Source: Paramacrobiotus richtersi (taxonomy: Eukaryota; Tardigrada; Eutardigrada; Parachela; Macrobiotidae). From it: a stretch of DNA of 20,667 nucleotides. The notes below the pieces were generated by a model, which was not told the DNA's origin, did no database searches, and saw nothing but the letters and a program-made list of their open reading frames with translations. The translations under genes were made by a program, and so were the position numbers. Location of the stretch: assembly GCA_034698045.1 (NCBI GenBank), contig JAQGAU010001203.1:1-20667 (forward strand), read 5' to 3'. Shown one piece after another: positions 8,924 through 17,726 of this stretch (position 1 is the first letter of the stretch; each line of letters starts with the position of its first letter).

Positions 8924-9972
8924 AGAAAAAACCAGCAGGCGGATTAGGTGCACAAGGCTTTCTCAGCCAGAAACTCCGATTCCTCAGTGAAATCCGATTC
9001 CTCGACTCAACCTAGACAGGTTCTGACACGACATCTAAAAGAAGTCCATAATAATCTCTGTAATATTATTGTGACGGGGAACGAGCGCAAGGGCGTAAAG
9101 CAAGATCTCTTTATGATGACCACACCATCCGACTGGCCTGACTGGCCAGCGGATGCACGTTCAGAGCGCTTGTATAGTGCAAGAACAAGGAATACCGTAA
9201 GGGGTGGATACCATAATATTATACAAGGGTGACCATGCACATCTGGGAAGGGGATGGACTTCCCTTCACAATATTACCACTGAAGGTCGCGGCTAGCAGT
9301 CTGCGTGCATTACGTACGCGTTGCGCTGAATTTAACTTGGACGTTGCTCTTTTATTGGACAAAACATGGAGATATTTTATTGACAAAATGTTTGCACTGT
9401 GACGAAATGGTTCATGTGCCACATGATGTAAACCGCGTACTATGAAGATTTTTTACACTGGAATTAAGGATTTGTAGCGGTGGTAATAATCAGAGAACCA
9501 TTGTTGTATATCTTTTCGCTCTGCATATTGCTGCTCTGATTATAGCATATTGGGATCATCTTGCAACAGTTCACGCGAAATAACACAGACAAAACATAAG
9601 GTCGCGGGCTTTATTGACATAGTCCCAAAAATATTCGAGGGAGCCAATAAAATCCATCGGTTACGCTGATGGGTCCCTTTGACTAGAAAGCGACAAAAAG
9701 CCCGAATTGCCGAGTCGGCCGCTCAGATACCGGCCATGACCTTTAATTATTTGTGTTTATTTGAAAACATATTTTGTTCCAGTAATTCTCAGCTTTTCTT
9801 TGCGCTGAGCTCGAATAATTCTGATTAAAGTTGATCAGACAGGATAGTCATGTATGCGTTAACGACATGCGTAAAGCAATCTGGGCGCGGGGCTACTGGG
9901 CATTCCGGCAGATAGTTGTCGAACTGATACTGGGCGAACTGGCTGCTGTTGAGGCAGTACGGCTGGAGGACA
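8868..9972 (+). repeat. segmental duplication, copy 2 (contains the longer lipocalin-like gene end)
   Basis: This is the counterpart of 3007-3902, in direct orientation and about 5.9 kb away. It is about 200 bp longer, mostly from insertions between 9040 and 9560. Here the minus-strand lipocalin-like exon continues past the point where copy 1 breaks off, so this copy is closer to the parental arrangement. The conserved part beyond the coding end is about 900 bp of non-coding 3' flank. Confidence 0.85.
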
Positions 9973-10838
9973 GCGTCCACGGCACCGTTAATGGTTTGCT
10001 TCTGGCTGGACGTCATGTCGGTTGGTTTGGTCCGCGTGTAGACATAAATGCGGGTGCGAGCGCACGCGCCTGTCTGCCAGTTGTACTTCAGACACCACAG
10101 GTACATAATGTAGGTTGACTGGTCGGTTGACCAAATGGTCGACGCGTCGTAACCTAAGTCACAAATAAATCATCTTGGGATCAGAGTACGGCGCTTAATT
10201 TGGTAAGGAAGAGTTCAACCTTATCAGTGTCATGTAGTGTGTCATCCAAGTCTCGCAAGTGTCCTGATTAAAAATTATCGATCAATTCAGAATATTGTAG
10301 ATTGCCCTTTCATGGTGCTGATTGGCCCAGCTACCGCTGCGTCGAAAGCAATACCGTAAAGTTAGTAAAAGGTCTAACCGCAAGCGCTTTTCCGTAGACA
10401 GTGAAAAATACCGTAAATATTAATTCAGCAATTTTTGATGAGAAATATTGTCGCTCATAGTCATGAACCAAGTTGTTCAGAGAGTAGCAACTTTTACCTA
10501 CAGATGCAGAGATGGTGCTTCGATGTGTTTTATGCGTCTATAAGACTATACGTACCCTCATGACCGATAACGCCTTGAGCACCGATACCAGCAAAAGCCG
10601 GTCCAAACTGACGTCCATCGGTAGTAAAGTGGCTGACTATCAGCGTGGATGCACAAGAGCCATTGAGATAGCGGCGTTTTTCCTGGATGATGACTTCCGC
10701 GAGTTGGTTGCGGGTCGACTCGGGGACTTTACCCAAGCTCGTGTAGTAACTGGCCACGTTGACATCGGGGGTAGTTTTGGCTGATGGGGCATCACTGTTG
10801 TAAATCAGGTAACCGTACCACGGTCCGGCAGTCAACAT
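9825..10838 (-). CDS. lipocalin-like secreted protein, partial gene, two exons visible
   Basis: Minus-strand exons lie at 10838-10556 and 10153-9825 with a 402-bp intron. The donor is GTACGT and the acceptor GACTTAG. Exon 1 ends in phase 1 and exon 2 supplies two bases, giving a continuous read through HEG-GYDASTIWSTDQSTYIM. AGPWYGYLIYN resembles the lipocalin GxW motif at strand A. GACARTRIYVYTRTKPT fits strands G-H with the basic motif, and SQKQTINGAVDAVLQPYC fits the C-terminal helix with a cysteine. These features suggest a small-ligand-binding, secreted beta-barrel of the apolipoprotein D type. The signal peptide and true start are not found. Just upstream another frame reads FSVKEDIDRKEVLVDV, which would join the GxW region if one base near 10830 were extra. 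So either an upstream exon exists or the gene is frame-broken. Assignment by motif order only. Confidence 0.6.
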
Positions 10839-10844
10839 CTACGA

Positions 10845-12805
10845 GCACCTCTTTGCGATCAATATCTTCTTTTACCGAAAAAATTGAGTGATAGTGGTCA
10901 AGCAGATGTGTCGGAAATGGTACGTTCATTATACAGAGCGCCGACAGCTAAGCAGATTAAATATTCAAACAACGTAACTACTGATACTACTGCTGGGCAC
11001 ACAGATTGCGTCTTCGGACAAGGTATAATGGACTTTAAACTGCTTTTTTCTTGTTAAGGTTTCTAGAGGATTCGTCATGGAAATGCATCTACTGCGATCC
11101 ATGGATGAAAGGAAGAGCGGTCTACCGTGCTTAGTATGAAATAGCATTGTGTGTCTAGATGTTAGAAGGTACTTCGACACGAAAAGCATGTCTGTCACTC
11201 ACACTTTAGCACAACCATTTCTGCCGGCCCGTGTGCCAGTACTGCATACTAAGATCTGCAAATGTGATGATAGCTTCGAACAACCAGCATGCGTATCTGC
11301 CACGCAGATTTTTTTCTATTAGCAATTCAATCAAATGCAGCGATGTTTACCGCTATAGAAACACTTTTATCGGTTTTGCAATGCTGAACGCGTCGTTTTT
11401 CATAAGAGTTGGTTGACCAGTAAGCTTACACAGAAGGTGGTAGAAAAGCATGCGCGTGAAGTGTGAGTAACAGAAATGTGTTTCGCGTCGAAGTATACTG
11501 TTTGGTTTTAGGCCACCTCCGTGGTGCCGGGGAAATTGAATTACAAAGCAACACATTGCTTTTCAGAGACGATCATTACAAATACTAGAAAGTCTTCTCA
11601 CCTGCCCAACATTATAAGTGTTTGGGGTAGGAAGAAAGTTGGGAAAAGGCGCACAGTTCTCATTTACATAGCTTTGACCTTTGCAAAGAGCAACAATAAT
11701 AAGCAAACCTATAAAGCAATGTGAAGGTATAATCAGCTGTACTGTATCTGGTTTGCTGGATTCCTGTTAGCGCATGATTCAGAAAATGCACTCACCGAAA
11801 GTAATAACCCAACAAAAGGTGTGCTCCATGATCATTTTGGTGGTGGAAAGCCCGATTCAGCGGGCTATAGAGAACAATACGTGAAAGCGTTGTAATGATG
11901 TGGCGAGGATACTAGCCGAGTCTCTATTGAAAGTAATGAAACTGTTTACAGATTTCTGCGGGGTTAGTACGAATTTCGCTAAAGATACCTTGCCGTGGGG
12001 TCATTATCCGATCCCGCGGCAGATTAGTGTGTCTTATGGTACGTTCGGCTATTTTGCGCTGATCCGTTCTTGAAGTATTGTGAGTGTGATACAGACACTT
12101 TAGGTATATCCCAGCAAGACGGTTGAATGCACTCCCTTTATCACTTTTATTTCTTCGGATAAACCTGCGGGTTATGTATACCGAAACGTCGGTCAGGTGA
12201 TCCAAGCAGGGTCTTCACATGCTAACAAAACAACAGACGAACAAAACCTTGCGGCTGATTTTGTTTTTGATTGTCTGACTAGTTGCAAAGAAGACATGCA
12301 CGATTCGATTCGCAGCGACATTACTTAAAGTCGGCAGCAGTACCTTACCATCAGTTTCCTGCTTGTAGACTGAACGCGCGTTGAGCTGCCGGCAGCTGTG
12401 CCGTACACAAGACTAATGGATTTAGATCAAATTTCCACTCGAGCACATTGTACGGAACTCGGACTATAATTGTGGTGTACAATGGACTTCATTCTTTTTT
12501 TTCGAAAACAACCTTTTACCGATTTTCTTATACAAAACAACTGCAGACACATGCCACACTCCAAAAAAACTCGCAAGCTAGCGGAAAAAAAACATAACGA
12601 TGAACGATCCATAACAGGGCGATACTCCTGTTTTTGGCCAATGCCACCCCTCCGTTGTTGCTCCAGCACGTTTGTACGTGGCGTTGATGTACGTATCATA
12701 AATCGTATCCGAAATAGTCACGTCTCAAATCAGAGGTTGTTCCCGAAACCAGCGCATCTGTGTGGCAACAGTAATCGATGTGATGGGATGCGTCATATTA
12801 TGATG
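10845..12805. other. long stretch without a supported gene
   Basis: ORFs of 60-95 codons occur on both strands but overlap and carry no recognisable domain, start context or matched splice sites. The upstream exon of the lipocalin-like gene (signal peptide) should lie in the first part of this stretch. I could not identify it. Confidence 0.4.
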
Positions 12806-13067
12806 TTATGGAAACCGTCCGGATGCGTCCAGAAATTTGCGTAGATAGGAGACCAGCCACGACTTGGTTAAGAAAGATAGGTCGTTGATGCCGGCAACGG
12901 ATAAAAATTTTCGAAACGTTTGACAAACAATGTCTTTGTAATTAGCGCATTCAGTAAAGTAGTGTAGCGTGGGCCCATCCGGCCGCTTTCCAGTCAGTAC
13001 GATCAAACCGGCTCGCTCTGGATAGGCTGCATATTGAACTCTAAGTGGAGTACAGTGGGATATGAGC
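12806..13067 (-). mobile_element. relic of a non-LTR retrotransposon C-terminus (probable)
   Basis: A minus-strand frame open from 13067 to a stop at 12806 contains RPDGPTLHYFTECANYKDI, then FRKFLSVAGIN and finally VSYLRKFLDASGRF before the stop. H-x4-C followed by an aromatic/basic helix and a short C-terminal tail ending in SGRF is how many LINE ORF2 proteins end (CCHC zinc finger followed by a terminal helix). The first two zinc-finger cysteines are not visible, and nothing of the reverse transcriptase remains, which suits the 3' end of a 5'-truncated, decayed insertion. No poly(A) or short-repeat tail is obvious downstream. It lies about 40 bp past the last donor site of the broken receptor gene. 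The alternative is a real exon of that receptor, but the sequence is not hydrophobic. Confidence 0.5.
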
Positions 13068-13103
13068 TACAAAACCGTACGAATGGAAGTTACAATAACA
13101 TAC

Positions 13104-13749
13104 CGGAATAAACAGCTTTTGCACGTTAAACACCCACCACGATGTCAACACTGTCCAAGTAAACTGAGCTTCCGGGTTCAAATGGCAGCCAAACGGAACT
13201 CGGTAATACAGCGCATCTAGTGCTATTCCGGGTATCAACAAAATGTGAACATACACTGCTGCGGCAACACACAGGACCAGCTACCCGTTTAGTGTGACGG
13301 TCTCGGTAAGATACTGGCCACAGGAGCGCCCAAGCACGACTGATGCAGATCAGTACGTGGATGTTTACCGTGATAGCCGCAATAATATAAACAGCATACA
13401 GTGCTAAAGTACAAGCTTGAGATCCCGGCCAAAAGAAGCCATAATAGTCATTGAGAATATACAACGGGTTAGCTATTCCGATGAAGAAAATGTGATTGCA
13501 CAGTAGAGCAATGATATGCACATTAAAAGGAGTTCGCAGCTGCTTCTCCTTCAGCATCAAGAAGAGCAAAGCAAAATTCATGGCTAGTGTGACCGCTGTC
13601 AAGCTGAACAAGCTCAACGACGAAGTGTTACCACTCACTGCTCTGTCGGCCCTTTGTGCTGTTGTTCGATTATCTGAAAGAACAGAACAATTTGTGCAGT
13701 TGTCGACTACCATTATGGTTGGCATCATCATGGCACTTTGCGATAGCAT
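13104..13749 (-). pseudogene. rhodopsin-like 7TM receptor, TM1-TM5 only, one frameshift
   Basis: The ATG at 13749 directly follows an in-frame TAA. The N-terminus carries N-glycosylation sites (NCSV, NRTT, NTSS). TM1 is LFSLTAVTLAMNFALLFLML, TM2 is around VHIIALLCNHIFFIGIA, and TM3 is ALYAVYIIAAITVNIHVLI. The DRY position reads SRAWALLWP. After KRVAG the frame breaks. Skipping one base at about 13278 restores LVLCVAAAVYVHILLIPGI (TM4), then a loop-2 cysteine (FGCHLNP) and the start of TM5 (TSWWVFNVQKLFIP). A GTATGT donor follows at 13103 in phase 0. The exon encoding TM6-TM7 is not found downstream, where a retrotransposon-like fragment lies instead. It is either a pseudogene or a functional gene with a one-base sequence error and a distant last exon. 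It is not a close duplicate of the receptor at 6005-7397. Confidence 0.7.
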
Positions 13750-14197
13750 TTAATGATATTAACGCTTACAAACGTGAACGAAACACAGTGAACTTTAAAA
13801 TGCTCGAGCAGTCTTTTGTATGTAAAGGCAACAAAAGATTGTTTGCGTAGGTCCGTCGTTTTATGCAGATCGCAGACACAGCCAAGGCTGTAAAAAGCTA
13901 ACTGTGAGTCTCACTAGGTCGGGAATAATAAAACGGAATCCGGACATTTCGCGAATAATTGCTTTTCTAGTTCAACTTAGCAAACATTCCTCTCTTTCAT
14001 ACTCACCGACGAGTCACCGTGCAAACAGGAAGACAAAAATAAGTACTGAATTCTCCGCAGTTACTTCAGTTTGTAAGCAGTATCCATTTGTATTCTTCCG
14101 ATCGGGCTCAGTCATTCATCTGTATTTGATATCTTTTCGGATCTGGTGAAAGAGATTACTTTCCGGCTGTTTGACGCACTGCTGACAGTAATCTTGT
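13750..14197. other. stretch without a supported gene
   Basis: This is the presumed upstream region of the minus-strand receptor. Small plus-strand ORFs here lack start and splice support. Confidence 0.4.
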
Positions 14198-14398
14198 CTA
14201 CTTATATGTAACATTCGTTTCCGGGTCAACTGGCTGTCCCTCAGACAAAAGCAATCGAAAGCATGTTGTAGGATGACCTGCGTCAGATGCAGTACTGCAG
14301 ATTAAAGCAGTCTGTACGGATATACCGGAATGAAATGCAGCGGCTTCCCGCAACGAATAAACAATTGCTGCGGCGCTGCCGAGCATACTGGCGGCATC
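14198..14398 (-). CDS. possible single exon, unrecognised membrane-type protein
   Basis: On the minus strand an acceptor-like GATAACAG ends at 14399. It is followed by an open frame reading DAASMLGSAAAIVYSLREAA, then a stretch with SVQTALICSTASDAGH and SEGQPVDPETNVTYK, before a stop at 14198-14200. The AA-GTAGAC just before the stop could be a donor. Two moderately hydrophobic stretches and the even residue mix look coded. A C-terminal part of a chemoreceptor-type multi-pass protein is possible, but no defining motif is visible. It may belong with the membrane-type pieces at 15324-15599 and 16046-16511, which lie upstream on the same strand. Confidence 0.35.
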   Translation of the reverse strand, partial: DAASMLGSAAAIVYSLREAAAFHSGISVQTALICSTASDAGHPTTCFRLLLSEGQPVDPETNVTYK

Positions 14399-14402
14399 CT
14401 GT

Positions 14403-15164
14403 TATCATCTAGTGAAGCAGACTTGTGTATTAACAGAAAAGATCTTCCGGCACGTGACATACTGTTGCACAGAACGAAATATTAGCGCTAGCGTTATTTC
14501 GCATGTTTGGCCGAGTTTCATGTGAAATAAACCATTAAAAGTTGAAAGTCATGTGGATGAAGTGCCTCAACGTGGCACACAGAGATACGACATCAGGTGG
14601 TCTACGGTAAAAGGGCGATCTACATCTTTGCAAAAATAATACACTATAATTACTTGGCACTTTGATTTAATGGCTTGTTACGAATGCCAAAAGGGTTTAG
14701 TATTAGTAATGTAGTATTGGTAACACAGTACAAGCGGGCTTATGCCGAATAAATACAATATGACCCATGGAAAAAAAAAATTAGTAATGTGCACTTCGTT
14801 TCCGTTCCAGTCCGGTCACGTACAAACACTGACAACTTTTCTATCCCCAGTCCTGTTATTGTTAAAGCGTAGGCAAGTCGTGTTTTACTCGTCGACAAAA
14901 TTAATTAGTCATATAAAAGAACACCACTAACACACTCGTACATACGTCGCACGAACATGTTTTCTTATCTGCATCGATACGAAGTCAAAGAAGATCAGGT
15001 ACACTTCATCGCATCTACGACTGAATTAGGGAAGTATGCCGAGACTATGTTGGTGTTAGCCTATTATGCATCGCAAACAAACTTTTCTATGATTTTCCCA
15101 CAACCCACATGATCTCCAGTTGGTCCAGCGTGCACGAATTGTTGTGCAATTTTTTTTTTGTTTT
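14403..15164. other. stretch without a supported gene
   Basis: AT-rich with no exon or RNA gene that I can support. A run of ten T at 15150-15159, followed by a further TTTT, lies just before the third hairpin copy. Confidence 0.45.
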
Positions 15165-15181
15165 GTAATAGTTCCGTCCGA

Positions 15182-15248
15182 TTTCTGATTTAAGCGGGCC
15201 ATTACAGTATGTTTCTGGCATACTGTCAATGTCGCTCAAAACAGAAGA
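15182..15248. repeat. palindromic hairpin element, copy 3 (inverted)
   Basis: The left arm at 15182-15211 (TTTCTGATTTAAGCGGGCC...CAGTATG), a 7-nt loop, and the right arm at 15219-15248 (CATACTGTCAATGTCGCTC...CAGAAGA) form a stem of about 28 pairs. Read on the opposite strand it aligns with copies 1 and 2, including the CTGTAATGG(T/C)C core. Unlike those copies it is not followed by the lipocalin-flank duplication, so the hairpin is mobile or was copied on its own. Confidence 0.75.
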
Positions 15249-15323
15249 CCGACCAGGTGAAATATATCGAAATGTTTGCGGTGCGATCTCTACAACAACT
15301 GTAAGTATTATCTCACTATTAAT

Positions 15324-15599
15324 TTACCGTCTCAAGTATATCGAAACTGATAATATAGAGTGCAGATAAGGAGAAAAACGAAATTGCGCTGTCAGTGTTT
15401 TCCAGCCTAACCGGAACGATGATTCAATCAGTTGGCAAAAAACGGGAATCGTTACGGGCCAAGCAAAAGCGAGCACAAGGGTTTTAAGTACTTTGGCATG
15501 CGTATTTGCTAGGAAAATTAAGCTGCAGTATAATGTAACGAGTCGTTTACGAGACCGCACCGCCCTGTCATCGTCGCCCAAGACGTCAGAATACAGCAT
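15324..15599 (-). pseudogene. multi-pass membrane protein fragment, possibly TM6-TM7 of a 7TM receptor
   Basis: A 91-codon minus frame contains a basic stretch (VRSRKRLVTLYC), a hydrophobic segment THAKVLKTLVLAFAWPVTIP and a second one around SPYLHSILSVSIYL. The order of basic loop, long hydrophobic helix with W-P, short loop and second helix resembles ICL3-TM6-TM7 of rhodopsin-like receptors, where TM6 carries an aromatic-x-P motif. There is no NPxxY. The ATG at 15599 may not be a true start, because this looks like a downstream exon. Earlier exons would lie at higher coordinates, where further membrane-type pieces occur at 16046-16511. Gene identity is unresolved. Confidence 0.35.
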
Positions 15600-16045
15600 G
15601 CATCGTCAGTCGTCCGCGCATTTCCAACAAGTCAACACTGTCGCCTATACCAGGAGCTGCAGTGTACTAGCTGTTACCATGTAAAGGTCACCAGGTGAAG
15701 ATCAGCGATTATCTGATTCTTATATTGCGGTATTTAGTCAGTAGACAAAAGTGCTGGTACCAGCCAGTTGTATTATTCCAGAATTATTGTGCTGTTGTAA
15801 TAAAGACAAACACGACATTTGGCGTGAAGGATGAGATTCTCACCGCTGCTCGACCGCTGATATCGCTGAAGTATCCCGGGATGTTCCCGTGCAGCCGATC
15901 GCTCGTTTGCACGATGCCAGGTAATTTCTGAGCGGAGTCTCTCATTAGCGTTCGCTACTCCAGATGTCACAGCAGAAAAGTTACACCTGTTCTTTCGCCG
16001 TAACGTGAGCAGGGAAATTGATAGCGTAGAACTGCACTTTTTGGG

Positions 16046-16511
16046 CTAAGTCGCGTTTTCAGTCAAAGGTATCCGCTGTGTGTAACGCGTTAAGGAAAGT
16101 ACCAGGGCTATCGCGAAGCCTACGGGAAATAGATAGGAGTCTAACGCGTCCGATGCCCAAAAAAAGGAAAAAATTGTTACTGGCGGGTTCGGGAAAAGAC
16201 TGGTTCTTTCGTTGACGAGCCAGGATACAGTTTCTGTACCGTTCGCATCAAGCACCCAAGGGCTGTTGTGGCGGCTCTTTAGCTGAAAACTGTCCCGCAG
16301 CCCCGCTTCAGTAGGTGCTGATCCCAGATCTTGCCCCACGAATGTCTGCTATGTTTCCGGAAGTAGAAAACAACAACTTGATGCCGGCGTACAGCAGCGT
16401 CAAATGCATGGAACACTGGTATGCAAATACCTTAATTTCTGCACGCGGTATCCAGATAAAGATCCAACAGCATGTACGTGACCTTTTCTGCCTCAGCCTA
16501 GTGCAGTGCAT
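16046..16511 (-). pseudogene. frame-broken membrane protein segment, unrecognised
   Basis: Minus-strand reading from 16511 gives a hydrophobic piece, QCSMHLTLLYAGIKLLFSTS, ending in GNIADI. The protein-like read then moves to the next frame near 16333 (one base skipped): VGQDLGSAPTEAGLRDSF, a loop with an NGTE glycosylation site, and a second hydrophobic segment PPVTIFSFFWASDALDSYLF-PVGFAIALVLSL before a stop at 16046. Two hydrophobic segments separated by a polar loop of about 60 residues fit an extracytoplasmic loop of a multi-pass protein. Its strand and position fit the fragment at 15324-15599, with which it may form one decayed gene. No family is recognised. Confidence 0.35.
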
Positions 16512-16656
16512 GTGATCCAGTCAATACATTCTGACTTTTCCTTCCCAAAGATCTGCGCGTTGCGCTGGCGCTGGTTGCCGAAGTATAACGACGATCTGGA
16601 CTAAGCGGAGTCCGATAGACAGGCGGCCCAAGCTTTAGACTAATTCTAAGTCTCTG

Positions 16657-16760
16657 TTGGAAACTGAAGAGTCTTGGTGGACGGCTCGACAACTGCAACA
16701 CTACCGCAAATAATTGCAGGATGAGCAGTTAACGGTAAGCAACCAAAATGGTATGCACTG
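16657..16760 (+). pseudogene. decayed copy A of the coding exon at 17812-17914
   Basis: The plus strand reads ETEESWWTARQLQHYRK, then a TAA stop, then LQDEQLTVSNQNGMH. The same frame of 17812-17914 gives ETEALLRTVRQLQHYRKNLE and on to GVH. Within ETE and RQLQHYRK every base difference except one stretch is at a third codon position and silent (GAG/GAA, CAG/CAA, CAT/CAC, CGG/CGC), so the ancestral coding strand was plus. The in-frame stop shows this copy is dead. It overlaps, antisense, the downstream end of the minus-strand SAM-like gene. Confidence 0.65.
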
Positions 16761-17701
16761 TGAGAAAATAAAAAAAGGCGAACTGACAATTAACAGCTGC
16801 ATATGGGTAGTCGTAATCTGTGCCTGTTATGACGGCTTTACTACAAATCTCTGATGTGTTAGAACTAAAGATATCCACATCTGCTTCCTTGTGACTTCTA
16901 TGCAATTCATCGAAACAATCCAGCCGACCTGTTGGTTTCTGTAACAGCCCTCTACGCTCATCGGAAACGGACGACGAGCCAGCGAGGAGATCGATAAAAT
17001 AACCTCTGAGAAAGAAATAAAGAGAACGACGAACTGATCAAAATTGGAAAGCGACACATAATCCATCACCATTTAGATTTTGAATGTTACCGCTACTAAG
17101 TTGATAAGACTGCTTTCGTTGCACTTACCTGATGCCACATTCGCCTGGTGCTGCAAAAACATTCCTACTCCGGGTAGCGCTGGTGGGGTACCATATCGCA
17201 CAAGCGGATTAAGGCGGCTTTGAGAAAGCATACACGCGCTCCGTCCATGTGCGAGTTCTTGGAATATCCGGGTGGGATTCCGGTAGTTCTGTTCTGCACC
17301 AGCACCTTCACTCGGCTTAGCACGGGCTTCCTTCACTTTCTGATGTGTTAGACGCTTGTGAAGAATGCGGCGGTCACGCAGCATTGTAATAAAATGCAAG
17401 TCACCAGCCGACTCAATGTCCGAAAGGTCATTCATTGTGCAGTAGTTATTTTCTTGTAGCTCCTTCGCGGTTTGAGGAGACATGTGATTTTCCTTCAGAA
17501 AAGTCACCAGTTCACCAGATAGCCCTCGGACAACGCTGTTAGACGCGGGTTCACTGAACTGCGCGAATTCGTGGCGATCGCCGGATCAACATCAGAGTCA
17601 CTTACAACACCATCAGCACAGGGCTCGGAAGTCACAGCTGGGCCGGGTGGCGCGAGTGCAACGTACAAAATTGTACCAGTACGATTCTCCCCAAAATTCA
17701 T
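16729..17701 (-). pseudogene. SAM-like-domain gene with intron and one-base frame break
   Basis: Minus strand. The ATG at 17701 opens MNFGENRTGTILYVALAPPG and runs to LSEGYLV. One missing base at about 17513 shifts the frame to ELVTFLKENHMSPQTAKELQ. Residues about 62-115 (FLKENHMSPQ...LQENNYCTMNDLSDI...DL.F...LRDRRIL) match the helical pattern of a SAM domain, a small protein- or RNA-interaction module. A charged, Ser/Pro-rich linker follows. A GTAAGT donor at 17128 pairs with an acceptor at 17004 preceded by TTCTCTTTATTTCTTTCTC. The phase is kept (phase 1), giving YFIDLLAGSSSVSDERRGLL and DCFDELHRSHKEADVDIF, which has no ATG of its own. The true 3' end is uncertain; the frame stays open to 16729. 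Expressed function is unknown. It is either a recent pseudogene or a gene with a sequence error. Confidence 0.55.
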
Positions 17702-17726
17702 GATAAGCAAGTTTCAAAATTCATGA
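17692..17726. promoter_or_regulatory. 12-bp direct repeat spanning two divergent start codons
   Basis: CAAAATTCATGA occurs at 17692-17703 and 17715-17726. The complement of CAT in the first is the minus-strand ATG at 17701. The ATG in the second is the plus-strand start at 17723. The two presumptive starts are only 21 bp apart. Confidence 0.6.

Noticed and set aside
11930-12080. Plus-strand frame resembling part of a ligand-binding (ANF-type) receptor domain (PRQISVSYGTFGYFALIRS)
   Set aside because: Only about 40 codons before a stop, no matching residues after SYGT, and the minus strand is equally open. Probably chance.
12427-12844. Overlapping 90- and 124-codon ORFs on opposite strands
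   Set aside because: Lysine/cysteine-rich composition without start or splice context. They look like chance ORFs, and the downstream part of the plus-strand ORF is a shadow of the retrotransposon-like relic.
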